Source of the DNA: Streptomyces tuirus
GTDB taxonomy: Bacteria > Actinomycetota > Actinomycetes > Streptomycetales > Streptomycetaceae
Assembly (NCBI GenBank): GCA_018195615.1
Contig: JAGTPG010000002.1
Span: 3,228,501 to 3,292,500 of the forward strand
Length of the DNA stretch: 64,000 nucleotides
Direction of reading: 5' to 3'
A program made the position numbers and the translations under genes. Under the pieces are notes generated by a model. It was given only the letters and a program-made list of their open reading frames with translations. It ran no database searches and had not been told where the DNA came from. Below are positions 7,368 through 16,220 of the stretch, in pieces (position 1 is the stretch's first letter; each line of letters begins with the position of its first letter).

Positions 7368-8033
7368 TCAGTCGTCGTCGCCGAGCACGGGTTCCGGCAG
7401 GGTGCCGGCGTTGTGCTCCAGCAGGCGCCAGCCGCGGGCGCCTTCGCCGAGGACGGACCAGCAGCAGTTGGAGAGACCGCCGAGGCTCTCCCAGTTGTGG
7501 GGGTCCAGGCCGAGGAGGCGGCCGATGGTGGTGCGGATGGTGCCGCCGTGGCTGACCACGACGAGCGTGCCGTCCTCGGGGAGCTTCTCGGCGTGCCGGA
7601 GCACCACGGGGGCGGCACGGTCGGCGACCTCCGTCTCCAGTTCGCCACCGCCGCGGCGGACCGGCTCACCGCGCTTCCACGCGGCGTACTCCCCGCCGTA
7701 CCGGGCGATGATCTCCTCGTGCGTCAGGCCCTGCCAGACGCCCGCGTAGGTCTCGCGCAGGCCCTCGTCGTGGGTCACGTCGAGGTCGGTGAGCACGGCG
7801 AGCTCGGCAGCCGTGTTCGCGGCCCGCTTCAGGTCGGAGGCGACGATCGCGTCCGGCTTCAGGGCGACCAGCAGCCGGGCGGCGCGCCGGGCCTGGGCGA
7901 CGCCGGTCTCGGTGAGCCCGACGTCCGTGGTGCCCTGGAAGCGGCGCTCCACGTTCCATGAGGTCTGGCCGTGCCGCCACAGGATGACGCGGCGGCCCCG
8001 GCCCGGCCTGCCGGCCTCACTGAAGGCGCTCAC
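7368..8033 (-). CDS. Histidine phosphatase / phosphoglycerate-mutase-like protein
   Basis: 221-aa cytoplasmic enzyme of the histidine phosphatase superfamily. The catalytic signature LWRHGQTSWN is near residue 18, the paired arginine-bearing DLKRA follows, and the second catalytic histidine is in VVVSHGGTIR near residue 165. Length fits the cofactor-dependent mutase-like branch; the substrate (phosphosugar, phosphoserine or other) cannot be told. The GTG start at 8031-8033 overlaps the rsfS stop (GTGA), so it is translationally coupled to rsfS in the nadD-LCP-rsfS cluster. Confidence 0.88.
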   Translation of the reverse strand: MSAFSEAGRPGRGRRVILWRHGQTSWNVERRFQGTTDVGLTETGVAQARRAARLLVALKPDAIVASDLKRAANTAAELAVLTDLDVTHDEGLRETYAGVWQGLTHEEIIARYGGEYAAWKRGEPVRRGGGELETEVADRAAPVVLRHAEKLPEDGTLVVVSHGGTIRTTIGRLLGLDPHNWESLGGLSNCCWSVLGEGARGWRLLEHNAGTLPEPVLGDDD

Positions 8034-8474
8034 CGCCAGTCACCGTCCAGCTCCGCCGCCTCCTCGGCCGCCTGCAGCTTGGCGTGCTCCTCGGCCTTGC
8101 CCGGGTGGCCTTGGCGTCCTCGGGCAGCTCGAGCTCGGGCAGTCCTTCCACAGCCGCTCCAGGGCGTAGAAGACGCGCTCCTCGCTGTGCTGGACGTGGA
8201 CGACGATGTCGACGTAGTCGAGCAGGACCCAGCGGGCCTCGCGGTCGCCCTCGCGGCGCACCGGCTTGGCGCCGAGTTCCTTCTGGAGGCGCTCCTCGAT
8301 CTCGTCGACGATCGCCTTGACCTGGCGGTCGTTGGGTGCGGAGGCCAGCAGGAAGGCGTCGGTGATGGACAGCACGTCACTGACGTCGTAGCCGACGATG
8401 TCGTGCGCCAGCTTGTCGGCGGCCGCCTGGGCGGCGGTGTTGATGAGCTCCTGGGAGCGGTCGGTCACGGTCAC
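8030..8474 (-). CDS. rsfS: Ribosomal silencing factor RsfS (two frameshifts)
   Basis: Binds ribosomal protein L14 and blocks subunit joining when nutrients run low. N-terminal sequence MTVTDRSQELINTAAQAAADKLAHDI and the core DVSDVLSITDAFLLASAPNDRQVKAIVDEIEERL, then DREARWVLLDYVDIVVHV, are diagnostic. As written the frame breaks near 8138 and again near 8103; one added base at each place gives the tail LPEDAKATRGKAEEH...ELDGDWR, whose stop overlaps the phosphatase start. These two losses in G/C runs are probably sequencing errors. About 148 aa when repaired, slightly longer than usual. Confidence 0.88.
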
Positions 8475-8527
8475 TACAAGGCTTTCGGTCGGCGGTCACT
8501 TGCCACCAAGGGTCTCACGGACCGCAG

Positions 8528-8567
8528 CGCGCTCCCCACGCGATTACGGGGACCCGTGGGGAGCGCG
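8528..8567. repeat. 13-bp perfect hairpin between the LCP gene and rsfS
   Basis: Arms CGCGCTCCCCACG/CGTGGGGAGCGCG with a 14-nt loop, in the 103-bp gap between the LCP gene (stop 8578) and rsfS (start 8474). There is no U-tract on either side, so it may be an RNA processing or stability element rather than a simple terminator. Confidence 0.55.
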
Positions 8568-8577
8568 TTCCCGCCGC

Positions 8578-10299
8578 CTAGTCGGACGACGGCTTGTAGT
8601 CCTGGCCGAGGACCACGGCGACACCGGCGTTCGTGGAGATCTTGCCCTTGGAGACGGAGCTCGCGGGCAGGCCCAGGGTCTTGGCGACCTCGACGGCGTT
8701 CGCCTTTTCGGCGGCGTCGGAGTAGACGACCTCGGACGTGGCCCGGGCGGCGCCGGCCGTGCCGCCCTCCAGGAAGGTGAAGCCGCCGTTGAGGAGCACG
8801 ACGCGGGCCTTCTCGGTGTTGTCCTTGACGCCGCTGGCGTTCTGGACGGAGACGCTGACGGCCGCGTCCTTGTCGGGGCTCTTGGCGGTGCCGCCGAGGA
8901 CGTTCTTGACCACACCCTCGCCGGCCTGGGCGCTGAGCGTGCCGTCGTTCTGGACGGGCAGCAGGTCCGTCTTGTAGTCGCCGCCCTTGGCGAGGTCGGA
9001 GAGCCCGGCGAGGAAGGAGCCGAGGTCCTTGTCGGTGAGGGACGGGTCCAGGATCTGCGCCAGGGTCTGGATGGTGGTCGTCGCGGCCTGCGGGTCGGAG
9101 GAGATCTTGCGCAGGACGCCCTGCATGACCTGCCCGAAGCGTTCCAGCTGGGCGTTCTGGGCCTCGCCGGGGGCCCGGTAGGTGGCGTAGGCGACGGCCA
9201 TCTTGCCGCTGAGGGTCTGGTCCTGGCCCTTGTTGACCAGGGGTGCCGTGCCCTTCTTCTTGGCGGCGGGGTCGGGGACGTCGGTGTCGGTGTCGACCTC
9301 GATGTTGCCGACGAGGTCGACGAGGTTCTGCAGGTAGGGCGTGTCCAGGCGCCAGGTGCCCTCGATGTCGGTGCCGAGGACCGAGTCGAGGGCGTCGCGG
9401 GTGCCGTCGGAGCCGTCGTCGTCGACCGACTTGGCGAGCGTCGTCGTGGTGCCGTCGTCGCTGGTCAGGGCAAGGGAGTTGGGCAGCAGGACGGTGGTGC
9501 CCTTCTTGGTGGTGGTGTTGTCGACGAGGAGGGCCGTGGAGGTGCCGCCGCCCTTGGTGTCGTGCAGGTGGACGACGATCACGTCGCGCTTCTGGGCGCC
9601 CGTGGCGGTCGTGGTGCCGGTCGCGGAGTCGTCGGAGGACAGGCCGGGCAGCTTCCCGGCGTACCAGAGGTAACCGACGCCACCGACCGCGACGAGCGCG
9701 AGGACGACGACCAGGGCGACGATCCGGCTGCGGGCGCGGCGCCGGGCCTCCTCGCGCCGCTCGGTGCGGTTCTCAGTGAACTTCAGCCAGTCGATGACGT
9801 CTTCGGAGTTGTCGTCGGGCTCCTCGACGAAAGCGAACTGCTCGGTGTGGTACTCCGCTCCGGGCCGGCCGGGGTCCGCCTCGTCGGCCGGGCCCGCCTG
9901 CTGCGGGATGTGTGCCGTCTGTTCGGCGACGCGGGGCTGCTGGGCCGTACCGGCGCCGGCCGCGGTCTGGCCCGTCTGCCCGTAGGGGTCGTGGGCCGGG
10001 GCTGCGCCCTGGTGCGGGCCGGTGGCGTAGGGGTCGTACGAGCCGTAGGAGGGAGCGGGCTGCTGCCGGCCGGTGCCGTAGTCGTACGCGGGCGGAGGCT
10101 GCTGCCCGGCCGTGGCGTACGGGTCGTAGCCGTAGCCCTGCTGCTGTTCCGGCTGTCCCTGCTGTCCCGGTTGGGAGTACGGGTCGTAGGTCTGGGTCTG
10201 CTGCGGCGGGACCTGGCGGTAGACAGGCCGGCCGTACTCGTCGTAGCCGACGAGCTGGTACTGGTCGTCCCCGTACCCCGGGTCGTATCGGTCGTTCAC
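8578..10299 (-). CDS. LCP-family (LytR-CpsA-Psr) wall-polymer ligase
   Basis: Membrane-anchored enzyme of the family that transfers undecaprenyl-linked wall polymers onto peptidoglycan. About 573 aa. Residues 1-150 are a cytosolic Pro/Gln/Gly/Tyr-rich tail with repeated YDPY units; a basic stretch and one TM helix (IVALVVVLALVAVGGVGYLW) follow near 205. The LCP domain includes DVIVVHLHDTKGG, DALDSVLG and RFGQVMQGVLRKI. A LytR_C domain closes the protein (VSVQNASGVKDN...). The GTG start at 10297-10299 has GAGAGGGG 5 nt upstream. The teichoic-acid-type genes at 18-34 kb make its polymer an obvious candidate substrate, but this is inference. Confidence 0.88.
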   Translation of the reverse strand: MNDRYDPGYGDDQYQLVGYDEYGRPVYRQVPPQQTQTYDPYSQPGQQGQPEQQQGYGYDPYATAGQQPPPAYDYGTGRQQPAPSYGSYDPYATGPHQGAAPAHDPYGQTGQTAAGAGTAQQPRVAEQTAHIPQQAGPADEADPGRPGAEYHTEQFAFVEEPDDNSEDVIDWLKFTENRTERREEARRRARSRIVALVVVLALVAVGGVGYLWYAGKLPGLSSDDSATGTTTATGAQKRDVIVVHLHDTKGGGTSTALLVDNTTTKKGTTVLLPNSLALTSDDGTTTTLAKSVDDDGSDGTRDALDSVLGTDIEGTWRLDTPYLQNLVDLVGNIEVDTDTDVPDPAAKKKGTAPLVNKGQDQTLSGKMAVAYATYRAPGEAQNAQLERFGQVMQGVLRKISSDPQAATTTIQTLAQILDPSLTDKDLGSFLAGLSDLAKGGDYKTDLLPVQNDGTLSAQAGEGVVKNVLGGTAKSPDKDAAVSVSVQNASGVKDNTEKARVVLLNGGFTFLEGGTAGAARATSEVVYSDAAEKANAVEVAKTLGLPASSVSKGKISTNAGVAVVLGQDYKPSSD

Positions 10300-10315
10300 C
10301 GGTGCCCCTCTCGGC

Positions 10316-11059
10316 TCACTCGCCGCGGTACAGCTCGCGCTTGTCGATATAGCGCACGACTCCGTCCGGCACCAGGTACCAGATGGGGTCACCCGTGGCG
10401 ACTCTCGCACGGCAGTCCGTGGAGGAGATGGCGAGGGCGGGAACCTCCACGAGCGAGACGCCGCCCTCCGGAAGTCCCGCGTCGTCCAGGTGGTGGCCCG
10501 GCCGGGTGGCCCCGATGAAGTGCGCGAGGGAGAACAGTTCCTCGCTGTCGCGCCAGGTGAGGATCTGGGCGAGCGCGTCGGCGCCGGTGATGAAGAAGAG
10601 GTCCGTGTCGGGGTTGAGCGCGCGCAGGTCACGCAGGGTGTCCACGGTGTAGGTGGGACCGCCGCGGTCGATGTCGATGCGGCTGACGGAGAACTGCGGG
10701 TTCTCCGCGGTCGCGATCACCGTCATCAGGTAGCGGTCCTCGGCCGGGGAGACGCTGCGGTGGCTCTTCTGCCAGGGCTGGCCGGTGGGGACGAAGACCA
10801 CCTCGTCGAGGTGGAACGCCGCGGCGACCTCGCTGGCCGCCACCAGGTGTCCGTGGTGGATCGGGTCGAAGGTGCCGCCCATGACGCCGAGGCGGCGCTT
10901 GCCCGGCTGCGACGGGCTCTTTCCGGGGCCGTCGATCTGGCGGGGCGCCGCGGCGGCACGGCGGGGCTCCGAGTGTCGCTCGGTGCCGCTCGCCGTGTCC
11001 TGTGCCGGGTCGTGCGGCGTCTCGTTCGCCGGACCGGTAGGCATGTCCTGCTCTCCCAT
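10316..11059 (-). CDS. nadD: Nicotinate-nucleotide adenylyltransferase
   Basis: Adenylates nicotinate mononucleotide to deamido-NAD in NAD biosynthesis. The nucleotidyltransferase signature MGGTFDPIHHGHLVAA is present, with the family motif ISSTDCRARVATGDP near the C-terminus. A Pro/Ala/Arg-rich extension of about 60 residues precedes the catalytic domain. The start is uncertain: ATG 11059 is used here and ATG 11044 is equally possible; neither has a strong ribosome site. The stop lies 16 nt before the LCP gene, so nadD, the LCP gene, rsfS and the phosphatase probably form one operon, a common actinobacterial order for nadD-rsfS. Confidence 0.92.
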   Translation of the reverse strand: MGEQDMPTGPANETPHDPAQDTASGTERHSEPRRAAAAPRQIDGPGKSPSQPGKRRLGVMGGTFDPIHHGHLVAASEVAAAFHLDEVVFVPTGQPWQKSHRSVSPAEDRYLMTVIATAENPQFSVSRIDIDRGGPTYTVDTLRDLRALNPDTDLFFITGADALAQILTWRDSEELFSLAHFIGATRPGHHLDDAGLPEGGVSLVEVPALAISSTDCRARVATGDPIWYLVPDGVVRYIDKRELYRGE

Positions 11060-11141
11060 GCGTGCAGACCCTACCGGCCCGTCCTGAGGGCTCCGGCCGC
11101 CCCGTGGCCCGGGGGCACCCGGTGCGGGGCGCCCTGCGGGC

Positions 11142-11303
11142 TCAGCGGTCGCGGTTGAAGCGGGTGGTGATCCACAGCAGGAGCAGCAGGATGAAGAGGG
11201 CTGCGCCACCGGTGAGGTAGGGGCTGAGGCTCTCGTGGTTTCCGCCGTGCTCCTCACCCTGGGCGAGGGTGACCAACTGGGCAGCGGTGCTGTGGAAGCT
11301 CAT
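11142..11303 (-). CDS. 53-aa membrane microprotein A
   Basis: Translation begins MSFHSTAAQLVTLAQGEEHG and has a single C-terminal TM helix (GAALFILLLLLWI) ending in a basic tail (RFNRDR). Outside the shared N-terminal motif HSTAAxLV it differs from the second 53-aa protein at 11467, which has the same length and layout. No ribosome site is obvious. It lies just upstream of nadD. Function unknown. Confidence 0.65.
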   Translation of the reverse strand: MSFHSTAAQLVTLAQGEEHGGNHESLSPYLTGGAALFILLLLLWITTRFNRDR

Positions 11304-11466
11304 CTTCGGCAGGACCTATCGCGTGTGGGCGGTATAAAGACGTCGGCTCATCGTAAGCGGGCGCCTCTCCCGCGATCACCCCGACTCCGCCTGTTCGTAT
11401 CGCCGACGGTGGTGAGTGCCGCCGCCCGGCCCGGTCCCGGGCTGGGCGGGGAACCTTCCCGGTGCC

Positions 11467-11628
11467 TCAGTCGTCCTTTTGTCTGTAGCCGCGCAGCAGG
11501 AACCACCCGGTCAGCACACAGCCCACGATCATCACGATGAGCACGATCCGCAGCATCCCCGGCCCCCCTTGCCGATCGGCGGCGGTCGCGGCCTCGACGA
11601 GCCAGGCTGCTGTGGAGTGGTGCTCCAT
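11467..11628 (-). CDS. 53-aa membrane microprotein B
   Basis: Begins MEHHSTAAWLVEAATAADRQ, followed by a TM helix (MLRIVLIVMIVGCVLTGWFLL) and a basic tail (RGYRQKDD). AGGAG lies 8-10 nt before the ATG, a good ribosome site. It shares the HSTAAxLV motif and exact length with microprotein A. Not recognised as a known family; perhaps a small membrane adaptor. Confidence 0.68.
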   Translation of the reverse strand: MEHHSTAAWLVEAATAADRQGGPGMLRIVLIVMIVGCVLTGWFLLRGYRQKDD

Positions 11629-11749
11629 GACGGTGGTCTCCTTCGCTGTACTGCCCGACCACCGTAACTCCGCCTAGGCTGGGCTCCGCCTCGGGGAAGC
11701 AAAAGGCCGCACAAGGGGCCGCAAAGGTCACACAGAGCATGGGGAAGAC

Positions 11750-12875
11750 ATGTCCGACGGCCACGAGCACAACGGGCACGAGCACGTGCCGAGCAGGCAG
11801 CGCAGGCGCTTCCCGGAATCTCCTCGCGTACGTACGAGCATCCGGCCGACCGTTCCGCCCTGGTGGCGCTGCGCAAGCTGAGCGGGTTCGACACGGTGTT
11901 CAAGGCGCTCAGCGGCCTGCTGCCCGAGCGCAGTCTGAGGCTGCTGTTCCTGTCCGACTCGGTGCGGGTCTCGGACCAGCAGTTCGCCCACCTGAACGTG
12001 ATGCTGCGGGACGCCTGCTACATCCTGGACCTGGAGAAGGTCCCGCCGATGTACGTCAACCAGGACCCGCAGCCGAACGCGATGTGCATCGGCCTGGACG
12101 AGCCGATCATCGTCGTGACGACCGGGCTCGTCGAGCTGCTCGACGAGGAGGAGATGCGGGCGGTCGTCGGGCACGAGGTCGGACACGCGCTGTCCGGGCA
12201 CTCGGTCTACCGGACGATACTGCTGTTCCTGACCAGCCTCGCCGTCCGGGTGGCCTGGATCCCGCTGGGCAACCTGGCGATCATGGCGATCGTGACCGGG
12301 CTGCGGGAGTGGTTCCGCAAGTCGGAGCTGTCCGCGGACCGGGCGGGCCTGCTGGTCGGGCAGGACCTCCAGGCGTCGATGCGGGGCCTGATGAAGATCG
12401 CGGGCGGCAACCACCTGCACGAGATGAACGTGGACGCGTTCCTCGAGCAGGCCGAGGAGTACGAGGCCGGGGGCGACCTGCGCGACTCGGTGCTGAAGAT
12501 CCTCAACGTGCTGCCCCGCTCCCACCCGTTCACCACCGTGCGGGCCGCCGAGCTGAAGAAGTGGGCCGAGTCGCGGGACTACCAGCGGATCATGGACGGC
12601 CACTACCCGCGGCGCGACGAGGACCAGGACACCTCGGTGCGGGACTCCTGGCGGGAGTCGGCGAACCACTACACGACCCATGTGAAGAGCTCCAAGGACC
12701 CGCTGATGAAGCTGGTCACCGACCTGGCCGGCGGGGCCGGCGACCTGGGCGACCGCGTCCGCCGCGGCTTCGGCGGCTTCACGACCCCGAAGCCGCCGGG
12801 GGCACGGAGAGGCCGGGCACGCCGGGCACGTCGGACTCGCCGGGGGACGACCAGCCGCCGCGCGACGACAGCTGA
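11750..12875 (+). CDS. M48 (HtpX/Ste24-type) zinc metalloprotease (two frameshifts)
   Basis: Membrane-associated peptidase. The zinc-binding signature VVGHEVGHALSGH gives two His ligands and the catalytic Glu; the third ligand is the Glu of SELSADRAGLL after a hydrophobic segment (LAVRVAWIPLGNLAIMAIV). Start ATG 11750, with GGGGAAG just upstream, giving the His-rich MSDGHEHNGHEH. One base is missing near 11817 (frame 2 to 1) and another in the G-run at 12798-12802; repaired, the protein ends PGDDQPPRDDS at 12875, about 375 aa. As written it would start inside the protein and end in a wrong Arg-rich tail. Substrates unknown; the family does membrane-protein quality control. Confidence 0.87.
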
Positions 12876-12886
12876 GGCGGCTGACC

Positions 12887-12914
12887 GGGCGGGCCTCAGG
12901 ACCCGCACCCGCCC
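12887..12914. terminator. Bidirectional hairpin between convergent genes
   Basis: GGGCGGG/CCCGCCC hairpin between the converging M48 protease and membrane-protein genes; GCCTCA/TGAGGC could form an alternative pairing. No U-tract. Confidence 0.45.
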
Positions 12915-12927
12915 TTGAGGCCCCGCC

Positions 12928-13997
12928 TCACACCTTCGGCTGAGCGCTCGTCGCCAGCGAGCCGCACAGGGCAGTGGCGCTGCCCGTGGCGTAGGGGTCC
13001 GTGCCGGCGGGGCCGCCTTCCTTGGCCGTCTGGCCGGCGAGGAGGGGGCGCAGGTGGTGCGTGGAGTCCTCGGCGCAGGAGAGCGGCCCGGCCTGGACGT
13101 AGGAGACGACGAGCTGGGCCTGGTGCAGCCGCAGGTCCTCGCGGTCGAAGCGGAAGTGCAGCTCGCGCCGGACGGTGAACAGGGACACCTCGGCCTTGTC
13201 GTCGGCTCCGGAGGGCCGCAGCGCGTACACGAACGTGTGGTCCGCGGTGACCTCGAGCGTGGAGGAGTCGGCCTCGGCGGCCTGCAGCGTGCCCTGGACC
13301 CGCACATGGCGGTCGGCCAGCTCGGCGCGGGCCGGGTCGAAGCGGACGAGCCAGCCTGTGGGCGCGTGGCGTCCGTCCGCGGTGGGGCGGGCGAAGCTCT
13401 GGTCGAACTGGTCCAGTTGGTCGGGGTCGAGCAGGACCCGGACGGCGCGGACCTCACCGCCGGTGAGCACGTCCGGGTCGAGGCCGGACCGGACGATGTA
13501 GTCCTTGGCCGTGGTCAGGGCCGCCACGACCTGGCTGTCCGAGAAGTGCGCGGTGCGCCGGGAGGCGGGCAGGGGTACGCCTTCCGCGCCGGACTTGAAC
13601 TGTGCGGCGGGGCTGTGCTCGTACAGGTAGGCCGTGTCGGCCGTGCCGGGCACCTTGCCCTGGGGGACGAGGGGATGACGGTCATCCGCAGGGGCTCGGT
13701 GGTCTCCTGGGCGGTGGGGCTCTGGTAGGGGTGCCGTACGCCCATGTAGATCGCGGTGCCGAAGGCGATGGCGATCAGCAGGACCAGGACCAGTGCCTGC
13801 CGGGACAGACCCCGGCGCAGGGGCGGGCGGCGGCGCACGGCGGGCGCGTGGTCGGCGATGCGCTCCTGGGCGGAGAACTCCTGGAGACGGGCAGCACGGA
13901 CGAACGACTCGTCGAAGACGACGGATCGGTACTCGTCCTCTCCACCGCCGGGAGCGCCCTCGGGAGTCCCCTCAGGTGGGTCTGCAGGCCCGCCCAT
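12928..13997 (-). CDS. Single-pass membrane protein with SVVFDESFVRAA motif (frameshift)
   Basis: Not a recognised family. About 356 aa when repaired. The cytosolic N-terminus has the motif YRSVVFDESFVRAARLQEFS, then a basic patch, one TM helix (ALVLVLLIAIAFGTAIYMGV) near residue 75 and a large outer domain (for example LYEHSPAAQFKSGAEGVPLP). One base is missing in the run at 13671-13674; inserting it joins TEPLRMTVIP to LVPQGKVPGTADTAYLYEHSP. The start is ATG 13995-13997. It shares its N-terminal motif with the next gene on the same strand (14087-14685), so the two may be partners or products of duplication. Confidence 0.72.
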
Positions 13998-14086
13998 ATC
14001 TTCAGAGTAGGTCGCCGGAAGCTCGGGTAAACGCCCTGCTCCACCACAAGTTCTGACAGGTTCTCACCAATACGGGCGGGTTCCGG

Positions 14087-14685
14087 TCAGGGGTTGCGCG
14101 GGATCACCGGGATGGCAGGCTGGGAGTGGTCGGCGGAAGCTGAGGGTGTCGCCCCGCTGCCCTGCTCCAGCCCGGTCGAGGCGGGCGGCGGAGCGGGTTC
14201 CTGGCGGCTGGAGTTCGCGCCCCGGTAGACGGCCGTGAAGGCCAGCGCGACCATGCCCACGCCCATCACGACGGCGAGCACCCAGGCGACGGGGCGGTGC
14301 CAGCGGACCTGTTTGGCGTAGGGGCCCGTGCCGTAGTGGTCCTCGAGGATGTCGGGGTCGTCCAGCTCGTCCAGGTCGGGATCATGGCCGAAATCGCCGC
14401 GCCCGTCGGAGCCGTACGCGTCGTCGTAGCGCTCGCCTCTGGAGTGGGCGCGGCGTGCCTCCGCCTCGGAGGCCTCGGCTCTCGCCTGTGCCGCGGCCAG
14501 GAGGCGCTCCACGGCGGTCGGCTCGTGCACCGCGGCCGCGCGTACGAAGGCCTCGTCGAAGACCACGGAGGCGAACTCTTCGTCCGACACCCCGCGGTCG
14601 TGGTCGTCGTCGGGCTCCCAGCCGTCCGAAAACGGCGTGCCCCCACGTCCTCCGGCACAGTTCCAGAGTAGACCTGGGGGGTCAT
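14087..14685 (-). CDS. Single-pass membrane protein with SVVFDEAFVRAA motif (frameshift)
   Basis: Unrecognised protein of about 199 aa when repaired. The motif EFASVVFDEAFVRAAAVHEP parallels that of its neighbour at 12928-13997. An acidic segment (DPDLDELDDPDILEDHYG), a TM helix (PVAWVLAVVMGVGMVALAF) and a short Pro/Ser-rich outer tail follow. The N-terminus MTPQVYSGTVPEDVGG joins TPFSDGWEPDDDHDRG only if one base is added to the C-run at 14640-14644. The start is ATG 14685, without a clear ribosome site; GTG 14715 in the same frame is an alternative. Confidence 0.7.
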
Positions 14686-14837
14686 TTTGGGCAGACGGTA
14701 TGGAAATTCATCCACCGGTTGGGACGGCGTTCACGGAGGTCCGCACGGCGCACGCCCGGCCGGTCCACGCCCGTCGCGCACAGAGGCGCCCGCACGGTTA
14801 TGCGTCGCCCCGCATGGCCCCTTAGGCCGTACGTGGC

Positions 14838-16124
14838 TCAGCGCCGCACGTGCCCGTCACCGGTGACGATGTACTTCGTGCTGGTCAGCTCCGGCAGGCC
14901 CATGGGGCCGCGGGCGTGCAGCTTCTGCGTGGAGATGCCGATCTCGGCGCCGAAGCCGAACTGGCCGCCGTCGGTGAAGCGGGTGGAGGCGTTGACGGCG
15001 ACCGTGGTCGAGTCGACCAGTTGGGTGAAGCGGCGGGCGGCCTGCTGGGACGTCGTGACGATGGCCTCGGTGTGGCCGGAGGTCCACAGCCGGATGTGCT
15101 CGACGGCCTTGTCCAGCGAGTCCACCACGGCCGCGGCGATGTCGTACGACAGGTACTCGGTCTCCCAGTCCTCGGCCGTCGCCTCGACCACGGTGGCCTT
15201 GGAGTCCTTGGCGAAGGCCTGCACACGCTCGTCGGCGTGCACGGTGACCCCGGCCTCGGCGAGGGCGTCGAGGGCGCGCGGCAGGAACTCGGCGGCGATG
15301 TCCTGGTGGACCAGGAGGGTCTCGGCGGCGTTGCAGACGCCGACCCGCTGGGCCTTGGAGTTGATCAGGATCTCGACGGCCGTGTCGAGGTCGGCCTGCG
15401 CGTCGACGTAGACGTGGCAGTTGCCGGTACCGGTCTCGATGACCGGGACGACGGATTCCTGGACGACCGTGTTGATCAGGGAGGCGCCGCCGCGCGGGAT
15501 GAGCACGTCGACCAGACCGCGGGCGCGCATCAGCTCGCGCACGCTGTCGCGGCTCTCGCCGGGCACGAGCTGGATGGCGTCGGCCGGCAGCCCGGCCCCG
15601 CCGACGGCGTCACGCAGGACACGCACCAGGGCGGTGTTCGACTGGTACGCCGAGGAGGAGCCGCGCAGCAGGACCGCGTTGCCGGACTTCAGGCAGAGGG
15701 CGGCGGCATCGACGGTGACGTTCGGCCGGCCCTCGTAGATGATCCCGACGACGCCGAGCGGCACGCGGACCTGGCGCAGGTCGATGCCGTTGGGCAGCGT
15801 GGAGCCCCGGACGACCTCGCCGACCGGGTCGGGCAGCGCGGCGACGTCGCGCACGTCGGAGGCGATGGCGCGGACCCGCTCGGGGGTGAGCGTGAGCCGG
15901 TCGATCATGCCCTCGCTGATGCCGGCCTCGCGGGCCTTGGCGACGTCCTGGGCGTTGGCCTCGACGATCTCACTCGTCCGGACCTCCAGGGCGTCGGCGA
16001 TGGCGAGCAGCGCGTCGTCCTTCTCGGCCCGCGGCAGCGGCGCGAGGCCCGCGGCGGCGGCCTTGGCGCGGTAGGCGGCCTGCGTGACCGGGGTCATGGA
16101 GTCGTACGGCGAGAGCGTGGTCAT
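14838..16124 (-). CDS. proA: Gamma-glutamyl phosphate reductase
   Basis: Reduces glutamyl-5-phosphate with NADPH to glutamate semialdehyde in proline synthesis. 428 aa, full length. The aldehyde-dehydrogenase-like fold is recognised by VIYEGRPNVTVDAAALCLKSGNAVLLRGS and the catalytic Cys in QRVGVCNAAETLLVH; the C-terminus FGFGAEIGISTQKLHARGPMGL is typical of ProA. It lies on the same strand as proB, separated by a small gene at 16221. The start is ATG 16122-16124. Confidence 0.97.
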   Translation of the reverse strand: MTTLSPYDSMTPVTQAAYRAKAAAAGLAPLPRAEKDDALLAIADALEVRTSEIVEANAQDVAKAREAGISEGMIDRLTLTPERVRAIASDVRDVAALPDPVGEVVRGSTLPNGIDLRQVRVPLGVVGIIYEGRPNVTVDAAALCLKSGNAVLLRGSSSAYQSNTALVRVLRDAVGGAGLPADAIQLVPGESRDSVRELMRARGLVDVLIPRGGASLINTVVQESVVPVIETGTGNCHVYVDAQADLDTAVEILINSKAQRVGVCNAAETLLVHQDIAAEFLPRALDALAEAGVTVHADERVQAFAKDSKATVVEATAEDWETEYLSYDIAAAVVDSLDKAVEHIRLWTSGHTEAIVTTSQQAARRFTQLVDSTTVAVNASTRFTDGGQFGFGAEIGISTQKLHARGPMGLPELTSTKYIVTGDGHVRR

Positions 16125-16169
16125 GAGGGAAGGGTAGTGCGCCGGGCGGGTCCGTTCATCGTTTGTTCC

Positions 16170-16212
16170 ACACCCCGAGACGCACCCCGAGACACTCTCC
16201 GAGACACGTCCC
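16170..16212. repeat. Short imperfect tandem repeat upstream of proA
   Basis: Three imperfect copies of a CACCCCGAGAC-like unit lie in the gap between the gene at 16221 and proA. Possibly a spacer; no promoter match is seen in it. Confidence 0.4.
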
Positions 16213-16220
16213 GGACCGGG

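Noticed and set aside
8398..10518. 706-aa open frame antisense to the LCP gene
   Set aside because: Same shadow effect; the LCP protein on the other strand has clear domains.
16170..16212. CRISPR-like repeat upstream of proA
   Set aside because: Only three imperfect 11-13-bp units with no spacers; no cas genes anywhere in the window.
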